This document shows positions 13,984 to 22,019 of a stretch of 64,000 nucleotides of DNA, in pieces. The position numbers were made by a program, and so were the translations under genes. This DNA is from Bacteroidaceae bacterium. Its GTDB lineage: Bacteria > Bacteroidota > Bacteroidia > Bacteroidales > Bacteroidaceae. Position 1 is the first letter of the stretch. Each line of letters opens with the position of its first letter. The DNA is taken from the NCBI GenBank assembly GCA_017458585.1, contig JAFTAJ010000010.1, positions 1-64,000 of the forward strand, written 5' to 3'. The notes beneath the pieces are model-generated. The model searched no databases, was not told where the DNA came from, and saw only the letters and a list, made by a program, of their open reading frames with translations.

Positions 13984-16731
13984 TCATTTTATTACCTTCT
14001 TGCCATTGAGGATGTAGATGCCATGGGGAAGACCCCCTCTCATCCCCCTAAAGGAGGAGGATACGCGGCGTCCGCTCAAATCGTAGAGTCCTGTATCACT
14101 CCTCACTCCTAACTCCTCACTCCTAACTCCCTTGATTCCTGTGTAGTCGGCGGGCTGGATGACCACGTTTTGGGCTAAGTCGGTGCTGCTCTCGTTGGCA
14201 TAGACGCCCCAGCCATATTCGTCAACTTTCTTCACCACGGCTCCGGCGGGCTCTACCACCTGCTGGCCGTCCTTCAAGGTTAGGCTGCCAAGAGCGCTTA
14301 TTTTATTTGCTGACACCACGGCATTGCCGCCTATTATCAGGGCTTCGTCACGTTTGCCGGCATTATTAGCACCTATACCCCAATTACCACCTGTGGCCTT
14401 TAACAACAAATCACCCGTGATAGCGGTGACGCTATTTCGCCCCCAAGGAAAGAGGCCAAAAAGTTTACCTTCCACGTCAAGGATACCATCACCTTGGAAT
14501 ATTACCTTGGCGCCATTATCCAACACAATACTGCTCACATTACCTTTTCTGACTGTGTTGTTGCCTTTCACGTTGACTGTGACTTCGGCATCCTCGAGAA
14601 AATATATGACATGACTGCCATCAGTGTAGTCAATCGCGGCATTGTTGAGGGTGAGGGTCTTGGCGTCGGGATTGTAGGCTACGCTCTTGGGGCCGCTGGA
14701 GATGTAGGGACTGCCCACGTAGATGTCGACGGAGCCGTCGATGACTCTGTTTAACTGCTTGCCGCAGATGGAGATGGGCAGCGTCTCCTTAATCGACTGG
14801 AAACCTACTGACCCCTTGGCTATGGCGCCGCCGTTCTGCACCACGGATTTTTTAGCGGGGTCAAAATAGCAGCCGTATGCCCTGCCTGCCACGCTATTGT
14901 AGGAGTAGTCCATATTGTCGAGATTCAAATTCACGACATAGTAGATGGCTCCCTGTTCGCCCTCAAAGACATAGCCCCAGGTGTCGCTCGTCTCCTTGTG
15001 CAGGGTGAGCGCCTCGCCATTAGCTCCGCCACCATAGTATCCGTACTTGGCTCCCTTGGCGCCAAAGTATCCGGAGGTGTTGATGGTTACATTGGTTCCG
15101 GCGTTGGCACTTATGCCGCTCTGTGACGTGGAGGTGAGATATACGCGCTTGCAGTCGCCGGTAATCGTTATGTTGCCGTCAAGGTTCATTACATTGTTGT
15201 AAGTGGTCCAGTGCTGGTCGGCGCCGGTGAAGTTGAGGGTGAGGTCCAACTTATCCATCCTAATACCATTGGGACCATCGTTGTCCCTAGCCTCTAACTG
15301 CACACCGTTGAGAGTGAGGGTCTTGCTTGTTGAGTTGTAGGATACTGTGCCCGAGGTGATGTAGGGGCTGAGTATGTTATCTTTGTTTCTGTCGCTCACA
15401 AGGGTTCCGGCTACGTACAGGGGGTAGTAGGTAAACTGGTTGGTGCTTTTAAACCATGTGCTCTTTTCAATGTCGTCGTTTACGGCTATCTCGCCTCCCG
15501 TCTTGCGTATATAGCTGTCATGGAAATAGGTGTTTTTTGACCAGATATCCATGCCGTCCATCACGAGGTTGCCCGTATAGACGTTGGCCTTCTCCGCTCC
15601 GGCGAACTTATAGATAGAGTTGTTGCTATACTTCTTAAGCGTCAGAGCACTTGTCGTCTGCCCATAGAAGCCATAGGTCTTGCCCTGCGCCTCAAAGGTG
15701 TCCATGTTAATGGTGACATTGCTTACTGCGTATATCGCGCATGCGCCAGTGGAGGTTAGGCTGAGCCTGCCGTTGCCCGTGAAGGTCGTGTGAGCGGACA
15801 AGTCCACTGGTGCGCCAACACTTTTGCCATTGATGGTGTTGGTGCCCTTACATTCAATTGTCAGGCCGTCAATGTTGTTGTCGATGAATGTGGCTTTTGT
15901 GCCTTCGTTGTCGTAGTTTACATTGTCAAGCGTCAGCTTTTTGTCTTTATAGCTGATCGTGCCTTTCGTCTTACCCGTAGGAGTGATAAGCACGGTGGTG
16001 GAACTGTTGGCATCTGCTCTGACCATCAGTCCGCCCACATAGAGGCCGTTCAGGAGGGTGATTGAGTTAGTCAGGTTACCGTATCTGTTCTCTGTGCGCT
16101 TGTTAGTTGTGTTATAAGTATCTTGGTATCTCAAGAAGCCATAGTCCTGCATCGTCCAGTTGCTGAAGCGGTAAACAGCGGGATAGCCCTCGCCCGAATC
16201 AGCGTATATTGTGGTACAGGAGGTATTGAGCTTGGCATTACTACCGCTTGGGCCGCAGATAGCATAATGAGTGGAATTTACGGTGATGGATAGGTTTTTG
16301 ATGTTTAGCTGACCATCGCAATTGAAGTACATGCCCGCATAGGTCTTGGACTCTGCAGTATTTTTGAATAACACGACAGTATTAAGTCCTGAGTTGGGAC
16401 CATCGAGTGTTACGCTCTGCGTAGCCTGGAAGGTGTTGGAGTTAGAGGATGTAAACTCATTTAATATACCGGAAAAATAGACTGTAATGCCAGGTTCCTG
16501 TATGACAATGCCTGAAGCTGCGCCACTTATCGTAACATTATTACAATGCAGGATTTTTTTGTCGCTGTCGAAGGTAACGGTGCCATAGGTCAAGCTCGCA
16601 GGACTAATGTTGCCCTTGTTAGCATCGGTCACTTGCAATCCGCCCACCCAAATCTGGTAGTCGGCAGCCTGTGCGGTCATGATGAACACTCCCGCAATGA
16701 GGAGCAACATAGAAGTAAAGATTTTCTTCAT
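13984..16731 (-). CDS. Repetitive secreted protein with T9SS C-terminal signal
   Basis: A 915-residue protein with signal peptide MKKIFTSMLLLIAGVFIMTAQA. Four related modules of about 200-230 residues begin near 26, 230, 443 and 675. Each has a YVGG- or ICGK-like start, then G-T-V-S-Y-x(4-6)-KTLTLNN-V (for example GTVSYNSTSKTLTLNGV and KSVAYNPDAKTLTLNNAA), followed by a right-handed beta-helix-like stretch. The C-terminus (GLYDLSGRRV and HGIYILNGKKVIK) is a type IX secretion sorting domain, so the protein is probably surface-attached. Two repeat elements lie in frame near the end: ELGVRSEELGVRSD-type words (14094-14137) and a C5/G5 element (14030-14058) that splits the sorting domain. Function unknown. 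Confidence 0.75.
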   Translation of the reverse strand: MKKIFTSMLLLIAGVFIMTAQAADYQIWVGGLQVTDANKGNISPASLTYGTVTFDSDKKILHCNNVTISGAASGIVIQEPGITVYFSGILNEFTSSNSNTFQATQSVTLDGPNSGLNTVVLFKNTAESKTYAGMYFNCDGQLNIKNLSITVNSTHYAICGPSGSNAKLNTSCTTIYADSGEGYPAVYRFSNWTMQDYGFLRYQDTYNTTNKRTENRYGNLTNSITLLNGLYVGGLMVRADANSSTTVLITPTGKTKGTISYKDKKLTLDNVNYDNEGTKATFIDNNIDGLTIECKGTNTINGKSVGAPVDLSAHTTFTGNGRLSLTSTGACAIYAVSNVTINMDTFEAQGKTYGFYGQTTSALTLKKYSNNSIYKFAGAEKANVYTGNLVMDGMDIWSKNTYFHDSYIRKTGGEIAVNDDIEKSTWFKSTNQFTYYPLYVAGTLVSDRNKDNILSPYITSGTVSYNSTSKTLTLNGVQLEARDNDGPNGIRMDKLDLTLNFTGADQHWTTYNNVMNLDGNITITGDCKRVYLTSTSQSGISANAGTNVTINTSGYFGAKGAKYGYYGGGANGEALTLHKETSDTWGYVFEGEQGAIYYVVNLNLDNMDYSYNSVAGRAYGCYFDPAKKSVVQNGGAIAKGSVGFQSIKETLPISICGKQLNRVIDGSVDIYVGSPYISSGPKSVAYNPDAKTLTLNNAAIDYTDGSHVIYFLEDAEVTVNVKGNNTVRKGNVSSIVLDNGAKVIFQGDGILDVEGKLFGLFPWGRNSVTAITGDLLLKATGGNWGIGANNAGKRDEALIIGGNAVVSANKISALGSLTLKDGQQVVEPAGAVVKKVDEYGWGVYANESSTDLAQNVVIQPADYTGIKGVRSEELGVRSDTGLYDLSGRRVSSSFRGMRGGLPHGIYILNGKKVIK
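14030..14058. repeat. C5/G5 element inside the T9SS sorting domain
   Basis: ACCCCCTCTCATCCCCCTAA followed by AGGAGGAGG; in the minus-strand gene it encodes SSSFRGMRGGLP between DLSGRRV and HGIYILNGK, two pieces that are normally closely spaced in this domain. Confidence 0.6.
14094..14137. repeat. Word repeat CTCCTAACTCCTCA in coding sequence
   Basis: Reads GAGTTAGGAGTGAGGAGTTAGG on the coding strand and gives GVRSEELGVRSD. The same word, in longer form, is in the TolC-like gene at 37151-37236. Confidence 0.7.
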
Positions 16732-16779
16732 GGTGTTATGTTGTTTAGTTAATATACAGTGTTTTCAAGTATTCTGCTG

Positions 16780-16787
16780 CAAAGTTA
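16780..16787 (-). promoter_or_regulatory. -7 box of the T9SS-protein gene
   Basis: TAACTTTG on the minus strand followed by CAGCAG, 49 bases upstream of the start at 16731. No TTTG at the proper -33 distance. Confidence 0.45.
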
Positions 16788-16846
16788 CTAATTTTTTCTA
16801 CAGAGCGAGATGCGGGACCAAAAAACGGCTCTACAACGGCGCTGGG

Positions 16847-17266
16847 TCACTTCGCTGGGAGGTAGCTTTCGTAGGTGCCGTCAGAGAAGAAAACACGAAT
16901 TTCCATGACTTCGCGCTGTTTGATGTCAAAATTTTTCGTACTTTTTTCGGGGGCAAAAAGGTCCCCTGCATGCGAAATGACCTCCGGGGTGGTGGGCACA
17001 GCAGCACCTCCTTCTACGGAGGACGATGGAGGCGGTGTCTGACTCTCCTGGGGGGTGGGGGAGTTCATCTCTCCTTCACCAAAAACGAGCCAGTTGGTAT
17101 CGACTTCCGGAAACGCAGCATGGATTCCCTTGATAAAATTTGTGCTGGGTTCGGTGCGACCGGAATAGACACTCGACAGTGAACCGGGAGCTACTCCGAT
17201 GGCTTTCGCGAAATCTTGCTGCGACATCTGTGTCTTGTTTTGAATTTGTCTGATACGATCCTTCAT
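16847..17266 (-). CDS. XRE-family transcriptional regulator
   Basis: A protein of about 139 residues. Residues 1-65 form a lambda-repressor-like helix-turn-helix (RIRQIQNKTQMSQQDFAKAI, then GSLSSVYSGRTEPSTN, and LVFGEGEMN at the end). The rest is Pro/Ser-rich and low in order, with no peptidase or ligand domain. The start is taken as the ATG at 17266 (MKDRIRQIQ); the in-frame ATG at 17341 would add residues encoded by word-like AT-rich DNA. A consensus promoter lies at 17410-17440. Targets are not known; similar small regulators are common in Bacteroidetes. Confidence 0.85.
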   Translation of the reverse strand: MKDRIRQIQNKTQMSQQDFAKAIGVAPGSLSSVYSGRTEPSTNFIKGIHAAFPEVDTNWLVFGEGEMNSPTPQESQTPPPSSSVEGGAAVPTTPEVISHAGDLFAPEKSTKNFDIKQREVMEIRVFFSDGTYESYLPAK

Positions 17267-17409
17267 GATTTTTGAAAATTGAATGTTGAGTGTTGAGAGT
17301 AAATTCGTAAATTTTCCGAACAAAAAAAGGTCAATGTTCAAAGCTCAATGTCCAGTGATTTTTTGAGGCTGCTAAAAATCGGCCATTTTTCGCGTTTTTT
17401 ATCGGTTTG

Positions 17410-17440
17410 CAAAGTTAAATCAAAGTTTTGGAATGGCAAA
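17410..17440 (-). promoter_or_regulatory. Promoter of the XRE regulator
   Basis: Minus strand: TTTG (17440-17437), 19-base spacer, TAACTTTG (17417-17410). Exact sigma-ABfr match; it implies an untranslated leader of about 135 bases before the ATG at 17266. Confidence 0.65.
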
Positions 17441-18104
17441 GCAAATTTCGAAATTAAAATATTCACAATTCAAAACCCAAAACTTTACACTCTCGACCGT
17501 TCACCCGCGAGTCGTGAATTTTGATTGCTGAATTAGCTATTCTACAATCTAAAGTATCCTTTTAATATCAAAATATAAGTATTTGGCAATAAATGGTTAG
17601 CGAATAGTAGTTAGCCGCCATTGCAACGCCACATTTTACGCCTTTGTGTTTTTGGCCGAAATTCCTTTGCCGTATTATTGAGCCATATAGGTGTAACTTA
17701 TTGGTTATTTGCCATCTATGGATTGCCGAAATTCGCCGTTAACATTATGGATTCGGATTTCAAAACTCAAAATTCGCAATTCCAAATTCAAAATTCCAAA
17801 CGCGAAATTTGGAGTTTAAGATTTGGTATCCGGAATTTATTTTTGATTTTGAAATTGAAATCCGAGCGGGGGAATTGTTAATATTTGTATTTCTAAATTC
17901 CGATGTTCGCGAAACACAAAATTTTCGAAATTTGGCGACGTTTACGCACAAAATACGGAAAGAAAAAATCTACGCGATTCTCAGGCGCCAGGAAAGTGGG
18001 TCAACTGCCCTACCCTATTGGGAAAAAGCCCAAAAAAACGTGTCATTGGTTTCCATCATTCTAGGAAAAAATGACACGATTTTGGGGTGCGGAGACGTCT
18101 GTTT
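17441..18104. other. AT-rich gap without a recognisable gene
   Basis: No convincing coding sequence. 17757-17830 carries word repeats of the type CAAAATTCGCAATTCCAAA. 17605-17755 has GCC-containing segments at roughly 20-base spacing, possibly another decayed tandem array like that at 11-240. The stretch 17440-18000 is strongly A/T biased. Confidence 0.5.
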
Positions 18105-19130
18105 TTAGTGCAAAATGAAAAAAACGAGCTGCTTCAAGAGGTCGCTATCGGAGATTTTTGAGCCTCCAAAGCCCTTAGATTTTTCATCCGTATCGCGGAT
18201 GACCGACAAAATTGACAGAACTTTGGCGGCAGAATAATTTCGCATCGCGGGGAAAATATTCTTCTCCACTTGCCAGTCCTGAATACCCAAATATTGGGCT
18301 ATGGTATGGCGATCTTTTCCGGGCGCGTAGTAGGCCATCATGATCTGCGAGTAGGTTCCGAAGAGCGAAACGAGGACTTTTTGGATTGGATTTTGTTTGG
18401 GGTTGTCGTCAAAATATTTCGCAATTTGAAAAGCCTTAAACGAATCTTTAGCTATCAGAGCGTTGATAAACTCATAAATATTGTAGTCCTTGCTGATGCC
18501 TATGTGTTGCTCCACCAGCTCGGGGGTGATAGCCTTGACGTCAGGAGTGAGGGTAGTGACGAGCTTGTTCATCTCGCCATACAGTCGCGTGAGGTCGTTG
18601 CCGATAGAGTCAGCGATAAGGCTGACCGACTTGACATCGGCAGTGAGGCCACGCTCGCGGAAGAAGGTGGCTATGATGCCGCCAAGGTTCTTCTCGCTCA
18701 CTTTCTTTGACTCAAAGACTACGCCTATCTCGGCCGCGCGAGCCATGTATTTCTTGCGACGGTCGAGTTTCTTGCCACCAGCGCCGTATTTGCTCACGAG
18801 CACAAGGACCGTAGTGGGCTGGGGATTCTGCAGATATACGCTGAGATCCTCGATGTCGCGAAGCTCCTGCGCATCCTTTACCACCACCACCATGCGCGTG
18901 CCCATGGGGAATGCGCGTGCCGTATTGATGACGTCATGCGTGGTGGTGTCGCCACCGTAGAGGGTGGTGAGGCAGAAGTCGCGCTCCTCCTCGGGGAGAG
19001 CGTTGCTGACGATGGCCTCCTGCAGACGGTCGATATAATAAGCCTCCTCGCCCATCAGCACATAGATGGGTTTGAACTGGCGCTCGGTGACAGCCTGCAG
19101 TATCTCTTGATAGGTTAATTCTTTGCCCAT
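18105..19130 (-). CDS. holA: DNA polymerase III subunit delta
   Basis: A 341-residue clamp-loader subunit that opens the beta sliding clamp. The N-terminal domain has FKPIYVLMGEEAYYIDRLQEAI, the degenerate P-loop region of HolA, followed by ERDFCLTTLYGGD and GTRMVVVVKDAQEL. The middle has NDLTRLYGEMNKLVTTL, and the C-terminal collar domain contains KVLVSLFGTYSQIMMAYY. The length is normal for the family. It is followed, 62 bases upstream on the same strand, by the HSDR_N gene, a pairing that I recall from other Bacteroidales. Confidence 0.92.
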   Translation of the reverse strand: MGKELTYQEILQAVTERQFKPIYVLMGEEAYYIDRLQEAIVSNALPEEERDFCLTTLYGGDTTTHDVINTARAFPMGTRMVVVVKDAQELRDIEDLSVYLQNPQPTTVLVLVSKYGAGGKKLDRRKKYMARAAEIGVVFESKKVSEKNLGGIIATFFRERGLTADVKSVSLIADSIGNDLTRLYGEMNKLVTTLTPDVKAITPELVEQHIGISKDYNIYEFINALIAKDSFKAFQIAKYFDDNPKQNPIQKVLVSLFGTYSQIMMAYYAPGKDRHTIAQYLGIQDWQVEKNIFPAMRNYSAAKVLSILSVIRDTDEKSKGFGGSKISDSDLLKQLVFFILH

Positions 19131-19192
19131 GGGCAGTTTTTATTTCGCTTGCGAATTTACTGCAAAAAAATGAAACACACGGTATTTTACAC

Positions 19193-19645
19193 TCACAAAT
19201 CGTGCCATTCGGGTATTTCGGGCAGAAACTCGGCCTTCATTTGCTGATAATCGATGTGGCAACAATAGTGCTTGAGGCCATTACTTATTATTATATATGG
19301 TACGCGCAAGACATTGTTGTACGCCATGGCCTGCTCAAAGGTCTGCTGACTGACAGTGACCGACGGCGCCTTATACTCCACGATAACCAGCGGAATCATA
19401 TCGCGGCTATACACCACGGTGTCGCACCGCCGCTGCATGCCGTTGAGCTCTATGCTCATCTCGTTGGCTATCAGCGATGCAGGGTAGCCACGGTGGTTGA
19501 CGAGATAACCCACAAAGTGCTGCCTCACCCATTCCTCGGGGGTAAGGGCGACATAGCGGCTGCGCAGGGAATCGAAAATCATCTTCTTCCCGTCCTCTTC
19601 CTTGATATTCGCCTCAATGGGAGGCAGATTGAGTGAGTCCGTCAT
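19193..19645 (-). CDS. Small HSDR_N-domain (PD-(D/E)XK-like) protein
   Basis: A 150-residue protein made only of the N-terminal domain of type I restriction R subunits. It shows the nuclease-fold pattern: Glu in EMSIELNGMQRR, then CDTVVYS with Asp, and VIVEYKAP with the E-x-K pair. No helicase domain and no hsdM or hsdS gene are nearby, so it is not a restriction system. It is a conserved single-domain protein in Bacteroidetes, often next to holA; the role is unknown but a DNA-repair or nuclease function is possible. It is divergent from pta. Confidence 0.8.
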   Translation of the reverse strand: MTDSLNLPPIEANIKEEDGKKMIFDSLRSRYVALTPEEWVRQHFVGYLVNHRGYPASLIANEMSIELNGMQRRCDTVVYSRDMIPLVIVEYKAPSVTVSQQTFEQAMAYNNVLRVPYIIISNGLKHYCCHIDYQQMKAEFLPEIPEWHDL

Positions 19646-19724
19646 TTTTATCTATTCTTTTTCCAACTGGCAGCAAAGATACAACTTTTTCACCAATTCT
19701 TCGCGTGTTTCGTTTTTTTCGTGT

Positions 19725-19732
19725 AACTTCGC
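19725..19732 (+). promoter_or_regulatory. -7 box of the pta-ackA operon
   Basis: TAACTTCG, one base from TAnnTTTG. It places the transcript start at about 19738, after the upstream ATG at 19736, and so supports the ATG at 19754 as the pta start. Confidence 0.5.
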
Positions 19733-19753
19733 AAATTGAAAAACTATATTTCT

Positions 19754-20767
19754 ATGGATATTATCAAGAAACTGATTGACCGCGCCAAGAAGAACAGGCA
19801 GCGCATCGTGCTGCCGGAAGGTACCGAGGAGCGCACCCTGCGCGCTGCCGACCGCGCTATATCCAACTTGCTGGCAGACATTGTGCTGCTGGGCGAGGAG
19901 GACGAGATTATGGAGCAGGCTCGCAAGCTGGACTTGCCTAACATAGCTCCCGAGTATATCATCAATCCGCGCAAAGCTCCCGATCTGGAGACTTTCGCCG
20001 AGACACTGGCCGAGCTGCGCAAGCGCAAGGGTATGACGCTTGACGAGGCACGGGAGAAGGTGAAAGACCCGCTCTACTACGGCTGCATGATGATTAAGAT
20101 GGGCAAGGCAGACGGCCAGCTGGCGGGCGCCCGCAACTCTACAAGCAATGTATTGCGCCCCGCGCTGCAGATTATCAAGACGGCTCCCGGCATCAGCTGC
20201 GTCAGTGGTGCCATGCTGCTGCTGACCAACACTCCTCAGTACGGCGAAGACGGTGTGCTGGTGATGGGCGATGTGGCAGTGACGCCGGTGCCCGACGCAC
20301 AGCAGCTGGCAGAGATAGCCGTGAGCACGGCACAGACAGCCAAGGCTGTGGCTGGCTTCAAAGACCCGCGCGTAGCCATGCTGAGCTTCTCAAGCTACGG
20401 CTCGGCAAAGCACGAGGTGGTGGACAAGGTGATTGAGGCTACCACCATCGCCCGCCAGATGGCTCCCGACCTGCATATCGACGGTGAGCTGCAGGCCGAC
20501 TGCGCACTCGTGCCGACAGTGGCCAAGCTGAAGGCTCCCGGCTCTAAGGTGGCTGGCAAGGCTAACGTGCTCATTGTGCCGAGTCTGGAGGTGGGCAATA
20601 TCGCCTACAAGCTGGTGCAGCGACTGGGTGAGGCACAAGCCATCGGTCCTGTGCTGCAGGGCATTGCACGACCCGTCAACGACCTCTCGCGCGGATGCAA
20701 CGTGGATGACATCTACAAGATGATTGCCATCACCGCCAACCAGGCGATTGCAGCAAAACAAATTTAG
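19754..20767 (+). CDS. pta: Phosphate acetyltransferase
   Basis: A 337-residue enzyme (from MDIIKKLIDRAKK) that turns acetyl-CoA and phosphate into acetyl phosphate. It consists of the single PTA/PTB catalytic domain of about 330 residues, without the N-terminal DRTGG extension. Typical segments are RIVLPEGTEERTLRAADRA, YGCMMIKMGKADGQLAGA, SYGSAKHEVVDKV, DGELQADCALVP and PSLEVGNIAYKLVQRLG. The pathway is completed by ackA 37 bases downstream, so the pair makes ATP and acetate from acetyl-CoA, the main fermentative end route in these anaerobes. Confidence 0.95.
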   Translation: MDIIKKLIDRAKKNRQRIVLPEGTEERTLRAADRAISNLLADIVLLGEEDEIMEQARKLDLPNIAPEYIINPRKAPDLETFAETLAELRKRKGMTLDEAREKVKDPLYYGCMMIKMGKADGQLAGARNSTSNVLRPALQIIKTAPGISCVSGAMLLLTNTPQYGEDGVLVMGDVAVTPVPDAQQLAEIAVSTAQTAKAVAGFKDPRVAMLSFSSYGSAKHEVVDKVIEATTIARQMAPDLHIDGELQADCALVPTVAKLKAPGSKVAGKANVLIVPSLEVGNIAYKLVQRLGEAQAIGPVLQGIARPVNDLSRGCNVDDIYKMIAITANQAIAAKQI

Positions 20768-20804
20768 AACATTGAATATTGAACATTGAATATTGAACAT
20801 TGAT
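20768..20804 (+). repeat. Word repeat AACATTGAATATTG
   Basis: AACATTGAATATTG occurs two and a half times and fills the whole pta-ackA gap, ending three bases before the ackA ATG. It gives an A/T-rich, unstructured initiation region in place of a Shine-Dalgarno sequence. Confidence 0.7.
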
Positions 20805-21986
20805 ATGAAAATACTTGTACTTAACTGCGGAAGCTCGTCCATCAAATATAAGCTGTATAACATGGACGACAAGAGTGTGATTGCCGCCGGCGGCATTGAG
20901 AAGGTAGGCCTCGACGACTCATTTCTAAAAGTGAAGGCACCCGTCGCCGAAACCATCACCACTCCTGTGCCTACCCACGATGTAGGCGTGGAGCTTATCT
21001 TCCGCATGCTTACCGACCCCGAGAAGGGCGTCATCAAGAGTCTGGACGAGATAAACGCTGTGGGCCACCGCATCGCCCATGGCGGCAAATTCACAGAGAG
21101 CCGTGTACTCACGCCGGAGGTGCTGGAGGAGTGGAAGACCTACGAAGACCTCGCTCCGCTGCACAACCCCGCTCACCTGAAGGGTATCAACGCCGTGACG
21201 GCCAAGTTGCCGAAGGTGAAGCAGGTGGGAGTGTTCGACACCTCCTTCCACCAGACGATGCCCGACTATGCCTATAACTACGCTCTGCCCTACTCCATCT
21301 GCGAGCAGTATGGCATACGCCGCTATGGTTTCCACGGCACCAGCCACCGCTATGTGCTGGCTCGCGCTGCTGAGATATATGGCTTCAACCCAGCCGAAAA
21401 GAATCTGATTACCTGCCACATCGGCAACGGTGCCTCGATAGCTGCCATCAAGGGCGGCAAGTGTGTGGACACCACCATGGGCCTCACCCCGCTGGAGGGA
21501 CTCATCATGGGCACCCGCACCGGCGACATCGACCCCTCGGCTGTGCTCTTCCTGCAGGAGAAGCTCGGCATGGACACCAAGCAGGTGTCTGACCTGCTCA
21601 ACAAGCAGTCGGGCATGCTCGGCATCACAGGCAAATACTCTGACATGCGTGAGATACTGGCCGCTGCCGCACAAGGCGACCCCCGCTGCCAACTCGCCGT
21701 CAATATGTACAACTACCGCATCCGCAAGTATGTGTGCGCTTATGCCGGCATCATGGGCGGCGTGGACTATATCGTGTTCACCGCCGGTGTGGGCGAGAAT
21801 CAGTACGAGATACGCGGCGGTAGCATGGCTGGCCTGGAGCACATGGGCATCATCATCGACCCCGTGGCCAACAAAGCCAACCGCAGTCAGGAGGGCACCA
21901 TCTCCACACCCGACAGCAAGGTGACGGTGTGCGTCATCCCTACCGACGAAGAGCTGCTCGTGGCTGAGGACACGCTCAATGTCTGA
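20805..21986 (+). CDS. ackA: Acetate kinase
   Basis: A 393-residue enzyme (from MKILVLNCGSSSIKY) that makes ATP and acetate from acetyl phosphate. ASKHA-fold motifs are all present: NCGSSSIKY at the N-terminus, NAVGHRIAHGG, GVFDTSFHQTMP, YGFHGTSHRYV, CHIGNGASIAAI, MGLTPLEGLIMGTR and FTAGVGENQYEIR. The start is taken at the ATG at 20805 because family members begin MKILVLN; an in-frame ATG at 20793 lies in the preceding word repeat. Cotranscribed with pta. Confidence 0.96.
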   Translation: MKILVLNCGSSSIKYKLYNMDDKSVIAAGGIEKVGLDDSFLKVKAPVAETITTPVPTHDVGVELIFRMLTDPEKGVIKSLDEINAVGHRIAHGGKFTESRVLTPEVLEEWKTYEDLAPLHNPAHLKGINAVTAKLPKVKQVGVFDTSFHQTMPDYAYNYALPYSICEQYGIRRYGFHGTSHRYVLARAAEIYGFNPAEKNLITCHIGNGASIAAIKGGKCVDTTMGLTPLEGLIMGTRTGDIDPSAVLFLQEKLGMDTKQVSDLLNKQSGMLGITGKYSDMREILAAAAQGDPRCQLAVNMYNYRIRKYVCAYAGIMGGVDYIVFTAGVGENQYEIRGGSMAGLEHMGIIIDPVANKANRSQEGTISTPDSKVTVCVIPTDEELLVAEDTLNV

Positions 21987-22019
21987 TTAAAACAATAACT
22001 AACAATAAAACTGAGAACC

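Noticed and set aside
19193-19645. Type I restriction system
   Set aside because: Only the N-terminal R-subunit domain is present; no helicase, hsdM or hsdS genes.
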